Assembly: GCA_963829485.1 (NCBI GenBank)
Contig: CAWHIK010000007.1
Span: forward strand, 1-64,000
Length of the DNA stretch: 64,000 nucleotides
Direction: 5' to 3'
DNA from: JBGPQJ01 sp963829485
GTDB taxonomy: Bacteria; Chloroflexota; Anaerolineae; Anaerolineales; Villigracilaceae
The position numbers and the translations under genes were made by a program. Of the stretch, positions 34,433-42,996 are shown one piece after another (position 1 is the first letter of the stretch; the number at the start of each line of letters is the position of its first letter). The notes beneath the pieces were generated by a model. That model was not told the DNA's origin. It saw nothing but the letters and a program-made list of their open reading frames with translations, and did not search any database.

Positions 34433-35448
34433 ATGAAGAAATTATCCCATCGCTTTCTAATTGGACTGTTCTTTGCCCTGCCGATCGTGGGGCTGGCTCT
34501 GTTCCTGACGCAGATCAGCGCGGATGCCCAGGCGCAGGCGCAGGATCCCCAGCCCACACCGGAGGGTCCCGTTGTCAAGGTAAATTATGAAAACTGTGTT
34601 GGCTGCCATAAAGATATCCTTGAATCCTGGCAGCATGGCCCCCACGGGCAAGCCCTGAACGACCCGATTTTTGCAGCAGCATGGAGCGCCCAGGGAGAAC
34701 CGGGTGCGTGTCTGGTCTGCCACACCACCGGTTATGATCCGGCATCGAGCAATTTCGACTCCGAAGGGGTTGCCTGCACTGCCTGTCACAACCCGATCCC
34801 TGCCGATCATCCCACGGAGAACATGCCGGTCGACAATACGACCGAACTATGCGGCAAGTGTCACAGCGACCCCCGTTTTTCGGACGAGAGCTTTGCCATG
34901 AGTTCCCATTATCAAAGGGATATGAAGTGTACTGTCTGCCATGACCAGCATTCTGCGGGAATGAAAAGTATCGAAGGGCTTGAGACAAAATCAGAAGACG
35001 CTTCGGACTTGTGCACGAACTGCCATAAGAGTGCCATGCAGAACTTCCCGGCTTCCAAGCATGCCGGAGCCGGTGTGACCTGCGTCAACTGTCATCTGGG
35101 TTTCCAGGCATTCGTCGAAGATGAGGCGGCGATGTCCACCGGGCGCCGGATCATAACTTCATCCCGTCGCTGCAAACCTGCAACAAGTGCCATGCGGACC
35201 AGATGCATGCCCCCGGCGAGGCGGCTGTTGCGGCGGCGATAAAAATCGAGGAAATTGGCGGGACCCCGACGCCCGAACCTACGGCTGCGGCAACCGCTGT
35301 TCCCCAAGTAGAGAATAAACCACTTCCCGTCAGCCCGCTTGGCTTTGCGGCGATGGCCGGCCTCCTGGGGCTTGCCGCCGGCATGGTCCTCGCGCCCTGG
35401 CTGGAAAGATCCTACCGACACCTAACCAAAGGAGGCAAGAATGACTGA
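34433..35448 (+). CDS. Eight-haem membrane-anchored cytochrome c (one frame break)
   Basis: About 337 aa when joined. Signal peptide (residues 1-33), then eight CxxCH sites in order: CVGCH, CLVCH, CTACH, CGKCH, CTVCH, CTNCH, CVNCH and, after a frame change near 35143, CNKCH. The C-terminus has a Pro/Thr/Ala-rich stalk and a membrane helix (GFAAMAGLLGLAAGMVLAPW) with a short basic tail, so the haem domain faces outside on a stalk. The opening NCVGCHKDILESWQHGPHGQ recalls cytochrome c554/octahaem reductase-like proteins; no catalytic Lys-ligated haem (CxxCK) is seen. It overlaps the iron-sulfur gene by 8 bases. Confidence 0.85.
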
Positions 35449-36199
35449 AAAAATCGGCCGACGAGGCTTTCTGATGATCGCGGCAGCAGGCGCTGCCGGT
35501 GTGGCAGGGCTGCAGCTGGTCCGCAAGGCGGATGCATCGGAAGGAGTGCAGGGCGAACACCAGTGGGCCATGGTCATCGACCAGAATAAATGCACCGGCT
35601 GTGGTTACTGCGTCATGGCGTGCCGCGCGCACAACGATGTTTCGCCGGAGATCACGTGGAATCCCGTCCTGGAAGCCGGACGCGTGGGCGACAAGGATGT
35701 GTACCTGCCGCGGCCCTGCATGCAGTGTGCCAAAGCTCCCTGTGTGGATGTCTGCATGGTAGGCGCCAATTACTATCGCCCCGACGGCATTGTGATGATG
35801 GACTACAACCGCTGCATCGGCTGCCGGTATTGCGAAGTCGCCTGCCCGTACGGCGCGCGTTCCTTCAACTGGAAGGAATTTGACGGGGTCAACCCTGCCG
35901 TTCCTGAATGGGGTGAACCCGAGGTAGACCGCCGTCCGCGCGGCGTACCTGAAAAGTGCTCCTTCTGCTACCAGCGCATCGACCGGGGCATGGCTCTCGG
36001 CCTGACGCCCGGCGTTGACCGTGAAGCGACTCCCGCCTGCGTGGCAGCCTGCCCGACCCGCGCCCGCGTCTTTGGTGATCTGAACGATCCCCATTCGGAA
36101 GTCAGCGTACTTCTCAAAGAGCACCCCAGCTACCGTTTGCGCGAAGACCTGGGAACCGGCCCGCGCGTTTATTACCTCGCTGTGGATTCGGAGGCTTAA
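35441..36199 (+). CDS. Tat-exported four-cluster ferredoxin subunit (NrfC/PsrB/DmsB-like)
   Basis: 252 aa. Tat signal GRRGFLMIAAAGAAGVAG at residues 6-23. Four [4Fe-4S] binding groups: CTGCGYCVMAC, CMQCAKAPCVDVC, CIGCRYCEVACPYG and CSFCYQ...CVAACPTRA. This is the electron-transfer subunit found with NrfD/PsrC-type membrane proteins in complex iron-sulfur molybdoenzyme, NrfABCD and alternative complex III-type systems. It is followed after 1 base by the NrfD-like gene. No catalytic partner is in the window. Confidence 0.93.
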   Translation: MTEKIGRRGFLMIAAAGAAGVAGLQLVRKADASEGVQGEHQWAMVIDQNKCTGCGYCVMACRAHNDVSPEITWNPVLEAGRVGDKDVYLPRPCMQCAKAPCVDVCMVGANYYRPDGIVMMDYNRCIGCRYCEVACPYGARSFNWKEFDGVNPAVPEWGEPEVDRRPRGVPEKCSFCYQRIDRGMALGLTPGVDREATPACVAACPTRARVFGDLNDPHSEVSVLLKEHPSYRLREDLGTGPRVYYLAVDSEA

Positions 36200-36200
36200 C

Positions 36201-37479
36201 ATGACTACAGCTACAGTTAATATCAAATCTTTCATCTCATCCGCCTGGGGAAAGTGGGTCATGCTGCTCGGAGTTTTCCTCGCCCTGGGTGTGGCTGCAG
36301 GACTGTACATTTTGGTCAATGGTCTCTCAGCCACCAACCTGACCGACCTCGTGCCCTGGGGCTTGTGGATCGCGATTGACCTATCCTCCATCGCCATCGC
36401 AGGCGGAGCCTTCTTCCTGTGCGCAGGAGTTTACCTGCTGGGATTGAAAAAATATGAGCCCGTGGCGCGGACCGCCACCTTTGTAGGCCTTGCAGGCTAT
36501 ACCATGGCCATGTTCGCGCTGATGCTTGACATCGGCCGACCGGACCGCTTCTGGCATGCTCTCATCTATTGGAACAAGCACTCCCTGCTCTGGGAAGTCA
36601 CGATGTGCGTGATGCTCTATTTGACCGTGTCTACTGCTTGAGGTCTTACCGACCTTGTCGTCCTTTGAATGGCTCCGCACCCGCTATCCGTGGCTGGCCT
36701 CCAGGCTGGAAAACGTCCATCACATTGCGCCCTATCTGGCGATCGCCGGTCTGTGCCTGTCCATGCTGCACCAATCTTCACTGGGTGCTGTGTACGGTGT
36801 GCTGAAATCCCGCCCGATCTGGTACCGGCCCGATGTGGCTGTGCTGTTCATCATGTCCGCTGTGGCAGCCGGCATGGCGCTGACCGTGTTTGCCTCCATG
36901 CTCTCAGCCCGGCTGACCTCCCGCGCCAAGGTCAAGGATGAACTTCTGGAGCGCGTGGCTTACTTCATCGGTTGGATCATGGTGGGATATCTCTACTTCC
37001 GCTTCTGGGATGCGCTTTCCATGAATTACACCTACCAGGCCGGGCGCACCGAGGGGTTGGCAATTCTCACCAGGGGTGTGCTGTCCTTCAATTTCTGGTT
37101 CGTGGAATTACTGCTCGGCGCCGTGGTGCCGATCATCCTGCTGTTGAACAAAAAGACACGCATGATCCCCACTGTGCGCATGCTGGCTCTTGCCTTGATC
37201 GTTGCGGGAGTCGTGACCTATCGATGGGACACCAACCTCGTAGGCCAGCTGGTCATGGTGTCCTATCTGCCCGGTGAGTTGGCGGTGAGTTACACATCCT
37301 ACCGCCCGGCTTTGATTGAGTGGCTGGCCGGGATGGGAATCATCGCCTATGGTCTGATGCTTTTCTCGGTGGGAGTGCGTTACCTGCGCGTTGTGGACCA
37401 CACCATATACGAGGAAGTTCATGTTCCCGTAACCGAGCAGGCGCCAGCTCACGGGCAGACCATACCCACCCAATCGTAA
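36201..37479 (+). CDS. NrfD/PsrC-like quinol-interacting membrane subunit (one frame break)
   Basis: About 425 aa when joined, with about ten membrane helices. First frame 36201-36630 (four helices, including LVPWGLWIAIDLSSIAIAGG and ALMLDIGRPDRFWHALIYWN, both typical of NrfD/PsrC proteins with the quinone-site acidic residue). A frame change near 36632, then SSFEWLRTRYPWLASRLENV, HHIAPYLAIAGLCLSMLHQS (the conserved H-Q-S-S-L motif) and six more helices to 37479. It exchanges electrons between menaquinol and the adjacent ferredoxin, with no haem of its own. It is the last gene of the block before a strong terminator. Confidence 0.9.
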
Positions 37480-37492
37480 TATAACCAATAAT

Positions 37493-37522
37493 AAAAACGG
37501 ACGCCGCAGGGCGTCCGTTTTT
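37493..37522. terminator. Bidirectional terminator
   Basis: AAAAACGGACGCC (37493-37505), loop GCAG, GGCGTCCGTTTTT (37510-37522): a 13-bp perfect stem with T-runs on both strands, between the NrfD-like gene and the convergent ten-haem cytochrome gene. Confidence 0.85.
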
Positions 37523-37538
37523 GGTTAATCACCGCACA

Positions 37539-39536
37539 TTACTTTTCAATCGCACCGGCATCAATCCACTGCTTGAAAAGCTCAAGTTCTTCAGCGGTAA
37601 GGTTTGCAAAATGCTTTTCGCTCTGCACTTCGATCAGCTCGCTGTCCGCTGAATCGCCAGGAACGATCACGGCGCCATCCTTGTTTCCCTTCATCAAACC
37701 TGCATAACTGGTTAACACAAGCCCAGCAGGAGCGTTATCGCCCTGGTGGCACATGGTGCAGCGTCCGGCCAGAAGCGGGGCAATGTCGTATTCATAGGTC
37801 AGGCTGCCCGTGCTTGCAGAAGCTGGTCCGGGTGTGGCCAGCGGGGTCTGAGGGCCTTCGGCACCCGAGCCGATCCATTGTTCGATAATCGCCAATTCCG
37901 CTGGACTCAAGTTGGCAAAATGCTTGCCGCTCTGAATCTGTACCAAAAGGCTGCCAGCTGCATCGCCGGGGACGATCGCGGCTCCGCTTTTCCCGCCTGT
38001 CATCAACCCGTCGTAAGAGCTCAGGTCGAGTCCGCCGGTGAGCGAGGTTGAATTATGGCAGGCTATGCATGCGGCAAAGAGAGGCGCGACGTTGACGTCG
38101 TAGTCCGGCGCCGTGTTCGCAGCAGGAGTAGGTGCAGGGGTCGGGGTGGGGGCGGGAGGCGGTAATTGCGCTTTGAGGATTTCCCTCAGCTTCGGGGCAT
38201 CGAATCCAGCATAGGTGTAGGCGCTTCCATGGCAGGCGCTATTGGAGCAGAAGGACGTGTTCGCTGTCGTGCCGGCATTTTCGGTGGTGTGACAGCTGGC
38301 GCAGGTGCCGTCAAACATCTGGTTGTGCAGGCTGATCCAGTTGGGGTTGAGGTGTGACTCCGGCTCGGGGCCCCGGCTGATCTCGATGTTGGTGACAAAA
38401 TCCTGCTCCCCGGCTACTTTGGGGATGGAGTGGCACAGGTTGCATTCCAGTCGGACGGCTTCCTGGTCCGGATTCAAATGTTTGCCGTCGTGGCAGCGGA
38501 AACAGCCGGGCGCATCGATGTGCCCCAGATTGTCCGGGTGAGTCATCCAATCCACTTTCTGGTCATGAAAAACAGTCCCCGTGTAGATTGTTTGAATCTC
38601 AGCAATGCTGGTCTTGAGGGTTTCCGTGTTGCCATTGTAGTAATCGGGGTGGTTCTGCTGGTAATACGCCTCCAGGCCGGCAATGGCAGCCAAGCCCTCT
38701 TCCTGCGTGGCATATTCAGCGCTTAGAACTTCTACGCCCATCTTGTGTATCTCGGGGATGTCAGGATTGATAAGACCGCGCGACATGTAATCATCCATGG
38801 AATCGTGGGGAAACTTGAAATCGTGCGACACCCGGTTGTGGCAGGTCGTGCAATCCATTTCCTTTAACTGGCCTTCGTCGATGGAGCTGGGATCGAATCC
38901 GGATTCGACGTCGATATACTCGGTGGTCGTGCCGTCATCGTTATAAACACGGACGTACGGGATCATCTGGCTGAGCTCATCGGTGGAGTAATATTCTACT
39001 TTATTGGCAATATGCCAGTGAATGCCGCGTCCCTGGCCCTCGCGCTCGTCGCCGCCGCCCGTCTTCAACACCAGGTAGGTGCTGGTGAGGGTATTTTCCA
39101 GGTCATCCGCATAGCGATTGATGACCCGCAGGCTGTCGTCTGAGAATTGCTCGGGCAGATGGCACGTCTCGCAGGTGTCGCGGGCGGGACGCAGGGCTTC
39201 GGCATAGATCGGAAGGGTGTAAAGATTAAAGATTGTGTAATAGGTCTCCTTGAGGCCCTGTGATTTTCGCATTAATTGGTCGGTGAAAGAAGCCCGACCG
39301 ATATGGCATTCTTCGCACGTCACATTGGCGTGTGGAGACTGGAGGTAGGTGACATGCTGGGGTGGCATGGTATGACAGGTGGTCCCGCAGAAGGATGGCG
39401 AATTGGTGTACTCCCAGCCGTGGATGCCGGCAAAAGTCACAATCAATACCAGGATGACGATCGAGACGATCGGCAAAATATACATCCAGCGCGGCGAATT
39501 GGCCGGCGGGAAGAAAAAATTCTTCAATTTGGACAT
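37539..39536 (-). CDS. Ten-haem NapC/NirT-type cytochrome with two terminal c-domains
   Basis: 665 aa. One N-terminal membrane helix (YILPIVSIVILVLIVTFAGI), then a NapC/NirT-like start: SPSFCGTTCHTMPPQHVTYL, whose first haem site is CX3CH. Further sites are CEECH, CETCH, CTTCH, CFRCH, CNLCH, CASCH, CSNSACH (CX4CH), then, after a Pro/Thr stalk, CIACH and CTMCH. The last two lie in a tandem repeat of about 85 residues (GGLDLSSYDGLM...; AGLVLTSYAGLM...). Two sites are therefore non-standard. NapC/NirT proteins take electrons from menaquinol. It is convergent with the NrfD block and is the last gene of the minus-strand run from 41994. Confidence 0.88.
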   Translation of the reverse strand: MSKLKNFFFPPANSPRWMYILPIVSIVILVLIVTFAGIHGWEYTNSPSFCGTTCHTMPPQHVTYLQSPHANVTCEECHIGRASFTDQLMRKSQGLKETYYTIFNLYTLPIYAEALRPARDTCETCHLPEQFSDDSLRVINRYADDLENTLTSTYLVLKTGGGDEREGQGRGIHWHIANKVEYYSTDELSQMIPYVRVYNDDGTTTEYIDVESGFDPSSIDEGQLKEMDCTTCHNRVSHDFKFPHDSMDDYMSRGLINPDIPEIHKMGVEVLSAEYATQEEGLAAIAGLEAYYQQNHPDYYNGNTETLKTSIAEIQTIYTGTVFHDQKVDWMTHPDNLGHIDAPGCFRCHDGKHLNPDQEAVRLECNLCHSIPKVAGEQDFVTNIEISRGPEPESHLNPNWISLHNQMFDGTCASCHTTENAGTTANTSFCSNSACHGSAYTYAGFDAPKLREILKAQLPPPAPTPTPAPTPAANTAPDYDVNVAPLFAACIACHNSTSLTGGLDLSSYDGLMTGGKSGAAIVPGDAAGSLLVQIQSGKHFANLSPAELAIIEQWIGSGAEGPQTPLATPGPASASTGSLTYEYDIAPLLAGRCTMCHQGDNAPAGLVLTSYAGLMKGNKDGAVIVPGDSADSELIEVQSEKHFANLTAEELELFKQWIDAGAIEK

Positions 39537-39578
39537 GGAACATCTCCTCCAGTTGGCGATTATAAAGCTGAATACTCA

Positions 39579-39624
39579 AAAAACGAATGCGGAGTTTCCA
39601 TGTCGAAATGTGGAAACTCCGCAT
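39579..39624 (-). terminator. Terminator after the cytochrome b-c gene
   Basis: ATGCGGAGTTTCCA (39587-39600) pairs with TGGAAACTCCGCAT (39611-39624), a 14-bp perfect stem; on the minus strand it is followed by CGTTTTTTG. It lies between the cytochrome b-c stop and the ten-haem gene start, so the ten-haem gene may have its own promoter or receive read-through. Confidence 0.75.
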
Positions 39625-39643
39625 GAGATGATTGATTTCCAGG

Positions 39644-40807
39644 TTACTTTTCGGGTGCCCCGGCGTCGATCCATTCCTTGATCGCTGCCAACTCCTCAGG
39701 TGCGAGTTGGCCGGCATGACCGCCAGCCTCCTGAACAATGACAAGCGGGCTGTTTGCGCTATCGCCAGAGATGAGGACAGCTCCATCGTTGCCTCCTGCC
39801 ATTGCATCCGCATAGGTCAACAGGGATAGGCCTCCAAACTTGGCTTCGCCGTGACATGTTCCACACTTTGTCTCGAAAACAAGAGCGGCATAAGCGTCCC
39901 AGGTCAGAGCGCCGGGGGCGACGGCCTTGGCCGTCGGAGTTGGAGCAATCGTCGGGAGGGGAGTGGGGGTCTGCGGCGAGAAAACGGTGACCGTGCTGGC
40001 CGGGGGAATATCACTGATCACAGTTGATTCGATATTTATAAAACCGTACACTCCGGCAAGCATGACCGCTGCGGCTATAGCCGCAATCGGGAAATAAACC
40101 ATCTGACGCTTGCGCTTGACCACCGGGTCAACCACCGGGGAAGCCAATCCAGCCTTGATGTCCGCCAGTTCGAGCGGGTGTTCGTGGAGCATTTCTTCCT
40201 CGCTCATCCTGCCGGTCCACATCGCCTTGTTGAATAACTTCAGGTGAACACCATAAAAATGCCAGATGATGATGGCCAGCACGGCAAGAATGGCTTCTGC
40301 GCCATGGGCAGCTTTGGCTGCGGGAATGACCTGCCCCGGGAAGAATTGTGCGGTGGAGATCGGATTCCACATCATAAAGCCGCTCATCCCCATCACGATG
40401 GCGCCCCAGACAAAAGCCCAATATTCCATCTTTTCTTCAAAGCCGAATCGCCCCATCTGCGGTCGCGATTTTGCCAGACCGAGATTGTAGGAGAAGGCCT
40501 GCCAGGCATCCTTCCCGTCTTTGAGCAGGGGGAGCATGGATAGGGGCGCCCGCTCGACGTACATTTTATAACCGGCTACCAGGATGTGCCATATCGTTCC
40601 CAACATCAATACCACCGCGGCGCCGTGATGGATCAACCGGGTCGTTTCGATGCCTCCGAGTACGCCGACCAGAGCTTGCGAGATCCCCCAGGTGGGGAAT
40701 TTCTGCGGGAGACCGGTGAGGGCCAAAATGCCAAACGACAGGAGCATGACCACATGCTCAATGCGACGGGCAAGGGTAAAACGAAGGTAAGTCCTTTGCT
40801 CGTTCAT
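39644..40807 (-). CDS. Cytochrome b (formate-dehydrogenase gamma type) fused to a c-type domain
   Basis: 387 aa from ATG 40807, which shares one base with the previous stop. Residues 1-about 220: four membrane helices with haem-ligand histidines (RRIEHVVMLLSFGILALTGL, RLIHHGAAVVLMLGTIWHIL, and AIIIWHFYGVHLKLFN), the pattern of FdoI/HydC-type di-haem cytochrome b. A fifth helix and a Pro/Thr stalk follow, then a domain with one CGTCH site and the ending GGHAGQLAPEELAAIKEWID, the same repeat type as in the ten-haem protein. The fusion would carry electrons from menaquinol through b-haems to a c-haem outside. Confidence 0.88.
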   Translation of the reverse strand: MNEQRTYLRFTLARRIEHVVMLLSFGILALTGLPQKFPTWGISQALVGVLGGIETTRLIHHGAAVVLMLGTIWHILVAGYKMYVERAPLSMLPLLKDGKDAWQAFSYNLGLAKSRPQMGRFGFEEKMEYWAFVWGAIVMGMSGFMMWNPISTAQFFPGQVIPAAKAAHGAEAILAVLAIIIWHFYGVHLKLFNKAMWTGRMSEEEMLHEHPLELADIKAGLASPVVDPVVKRKRQMVYFPIAAIAAAVMLAGVYGFINIESTVISDIPPASTVTVFSPQTPTPLPTIAPTPTAKAVAPGALTWDAYAALVFETKCGTCHGEAKFGGLSLLTYADAMAGGNDGAVLISGDSANSPLVIVQEAGGHAGQLAPEELAAIKEWIDAGAPEK

Positions 40808-41994
40808 TAGTGTGCTGCTCCCTTCTTGCGGCGGTCTATGATCCTCCGCACGATATCGCTGATCACGTAGATGACCATGCCGCCCAGGACGAACGGAATT
40901 AATATCAGATAGAAAACGTTGACGAAATAAACCAGCGGGTAATCCTCGACGCTCGGCGTATAGTGACTCATCCACGAGTCGGTGAAGCCGGCAGGGATGC
41001 TGTCGCTGTGGCAGCGCGCGCATTTGACCAGCAGGTTTTCCTTGATGGCGATGCCGCTTTGCGGGTCATCAACACTCTTAATATCGTGAATCCCATGGCA
41101 GTCAAAGCACACCGGCTTGTTCGTTTCCTGATCGGGGGATTGCTGCTCGAAGATGACCGTCGTGCCGTGGAAATCGCCCACATAGGTGTTGAGCACGTTC
41201 GTGGAAATGCCGTACTTGGACATTTTCTCTTCGTCGGTATGGCATTTTCCGCACATCTCGATGGGAGACGCGAGCCGGAATTCATTCGTGGTCGGGTCGG
41301 TAATGTTGTGAACGCCATGGCAGTCGATGCAGGTCGGGACATCGGGGTTGCCTTCACCGGTCAGCGCGGAGCCATGGACGGTGGTTTCATACATTTCGTA
41401 AATGGTACTGTGACAGCGGGCGCATGTCTCCGGGACATGGATCCGCGCCTCGGGAGTCAACTCGCCTGTTTGCTCATCGGTGAGGCGGCTTTGATAGTGC
41501 GGGTTGTGGCAATCGGTGCAGACGGCGGCATTGGTATTCCCGCCGGCCAGCGCCACCTGGTGGACGCTGTCCAGGGTCTTGATGTATTGTTCATCGTGAC
41601 ACTGCTTGCAGGTAGTGTAATTCTCCAGTGAAAAATCACGGATGCTGTCCGCAGTTTTTTCGGGATGGGGGAATTCGCTGATGGTGGTATGGCAGGAGAC
41701 ACAGGTAACTTCGTTCTCGCCATGGACACTTGCATCGAAATCCTGTTCGTTTATGGTCAGCGGAAGCACTTCACCGCTGGGCATTTCAATGGTCATCCCC
41801 GATTGTGTGTGGCAGCCCAGGCAGGCTTCGTCGGGAGTTTCGTTTTGCGCGGCAGGCAGGGGAGGCGGAGCCGCTTTGACAGCACGACCACCTGATAAGC
41901 CCATCCAGGCGCTCAGGGCAAGGGCAAATCCCAGCATGATCAGGATGATCACACCGGAATGGCGCCTCCCAGTATTCGGATTCTTATTGCTCAT
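40807..41994 (-). CDS. Nine-haem membrane cytochrome c
   Basis: 395 aa from ATG 41994 (GGGAG upstream); a GTG two codons earlier at 42000 is the alternative. Signal anchor (GVIILIMLGFALALSAW), then nine CxxCH sites: CLGCH, CVSCH, CKQCH, CTDCH, CARCH, CIDCH, CGKCH, CFDCH, CARCH. A C-terminal membrane helix (YFVNVFYLILIPFVLGGMVI) has a basic tail IIDRRKKG. The haem spacing recalls tetrahaem/NrfB-DmsE type pairs repeated. Coupled to the cytochrome b-c gene by a one-base overlap, so the two form one quinol-oxidising unit with this protein as the haem wire. Confidence 0.9.
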   Translation of the reverse strand: MSNKNPNTGRRHSGVIILIMLGFALALSAWMGLSGGRAVKAAPPPLPAAQNETPDEACLGCHTQSGMTIEMPSGEVLPLTINEQDFDASVHGENEVTCVSCHTTISEFPHPEKTADSIRDFSLENYTTCKQCHDEQYIKTLDSVHQVALAGGNTNAAVCTDCHNPHYQSRLTDEQTGELTPEARIHVPETCARCHSTIYEMYETTVHGSALTGEGNPDVPTCIDCHGVHNITDPTTNEFRLASPIEMCGKCHTDEEKMSKYGISTNVLNTYVGDFHGTTVIFEQQSPDQETNKPVCFDCHGIHDIKSVDDPQSGIAIKENLLVKCARCHSDSIPAGFTDSWMSHYTPSVEDYPLVYFVNVFYLILIPFVLGGMVIYVISDIVRRIIDRRKKGAAH

Positions 41995-42000
41995 TATCAC

Positions 42001-42338
42001 TCTCCCGAAATTAATCTATGGGGTAGGTGTGGGGTGTTCACAGTAGTACAGCACGCAATTATAAGACGGCATATTAGATGGGCAAAGGATTAATTATCAG
42101 GGATTATAACGATAAATGTCATGATTCCATTGACATGTTTGAAAGGCGGCATGGCGCATTTTCATGGGATTCGGCATCCAACTAAATTCGGAATTGGATG
42201 AATTTTGTCATATAATCATGCGACGGAGGTCACGATTTGCGTTTTTGAAACAGGCTTCTCACCTTGCCTTAATCTCAATGTGTAGAATCATCCTCAGGCA
42301 TTAATTTTTTTCGTTCATTCTATCTGGAGGTCACTTTT
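42001..42338. promoter_or_regulatory. Divergent promoter region between nine-haem cytochrome and ccmE
   Basis: About 340 bases without a gene. A TATAAT at 42211-42216 (CATATAATCATG) faces ccmE, 120 bases before its ATG, with no good -35 at the right distance. An AT-rich stretch (42080-42130) precedes it. No ATGGGG array like that at 33756-33827 is seen. Regulation of the two directions cannot be judged further. Confidence 0.4.
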
Positions 42339-42830
42339 ATGCAGCGCGCGAAATTCATTGTGGGCGGTGTGTTGATCCTGGTGGCGGTGGTCTATTTGAT
42401 CGCTTCCTCAACCCAGGCCAGCGCCGAATACTTTATGACGGTCGAAGAACTCAAAACCAAGGGACAGGAAGTCGTCGGGCGTAACATGCGCGTCTCCGGC
42501 GCGATCATCGGGGATACCATCCAGTATGACCCGCAGACATTGACCCTTTCTTTCACTGTGGCACATGTCACCGGCGACAATAATGAGATCGAAGAACAGG
42601 GCGGGCTGGCGGAGGTTCTCCACCAGGCTGTGATCGATCCGAACCGCGCGCACATGAAAGTAGTGTACGTCGGTCCCAAGCCCGACCTGCTGCGCAACGA
42701 AGCCCAGGCCATCATGACCGGTCACCTGGCTGATGACGGTGTGTTTTACGCCGACGAATTGCTGCTCAAGTGTCCCACCCGGTATGAAGAGGCTGTCCCC
42801 AGCCAGGTACCGGCAGAGGCAGGAAATTAG
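42339..42830 (+). CDS. ccmE: Cytochrome c maturation haem chaperone CcmE, CXXXY type
   Basis: 163 aa. N-terminal membrane anchor (FIVGGVLILVAVVYLIAS), then the OB-fold: GQEVVGRNMRVSGAIIGDTI, VVYVGPKPDLLRNEAQAIMT and GVFYADELLLKCPTRYEE. In most bacteria the covalent haem ligand is the His of HxxxY; here the position is Cys (CPTRY), the CXXXY variant described in archaea and some anaerobes such as Desulfovibrio. A terminator follows, so ccmE is transcribed apart from ccmF. Confidence 0.93.
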   Translation: MQRAKFIVGGVLILVAVVYLIASSTQASAEYFMTVEELKTKGQEVVGRNMRVSGAIIGDTIQYDPQTLTLSFTVAHVTGDNNEIEEQGGLAEVLHQAVIDPNRAHMKVVYVGPKPDLLRNEAQAIMTGHLADDGVFYADELLLKCPTRYEEAVPSQVPAEAGN

Positions 42831-42848
42831 TAATCAAGGATAAATGGT

Positions 42849-42900
42849 CGCTGCTCCTCACGAAAGATAAGACATCGGGAGCAGCGGCTTTCTCTTCTTT
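42849..42900 (+). terminator. Terminator after ccmE
   Basis: CGCTGCTCC (42849-42857) pairs with GGAGCAGCG (42878-42886), followed by a pyrimidine tract (CTTTCTCTTCTTT). Confidence 0.6.
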
Positions 42901-42996
42901 CAAGACACCTGTTCCAGCCCGGCTCCTGCCAAATGAACGATAATTTTATTGGCGGTAAGAGACCGGGTTTTTGCTGGCAGTTTACCAGGAGTTAAT

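Noticed and set aside
34433..35448. Octahaem nitrite or hydroxylamine reductase
   Set aside because: No CxxCK site or active-site Tyr/His set is seen; length is too short for the known octahaem reductases.
35330..36397. 355-aa minus-strand reading over the ferredoxin gene
   Set aside because: Shadow of the four-cluster ferredoxin; His/Ala-rich, no start signal.
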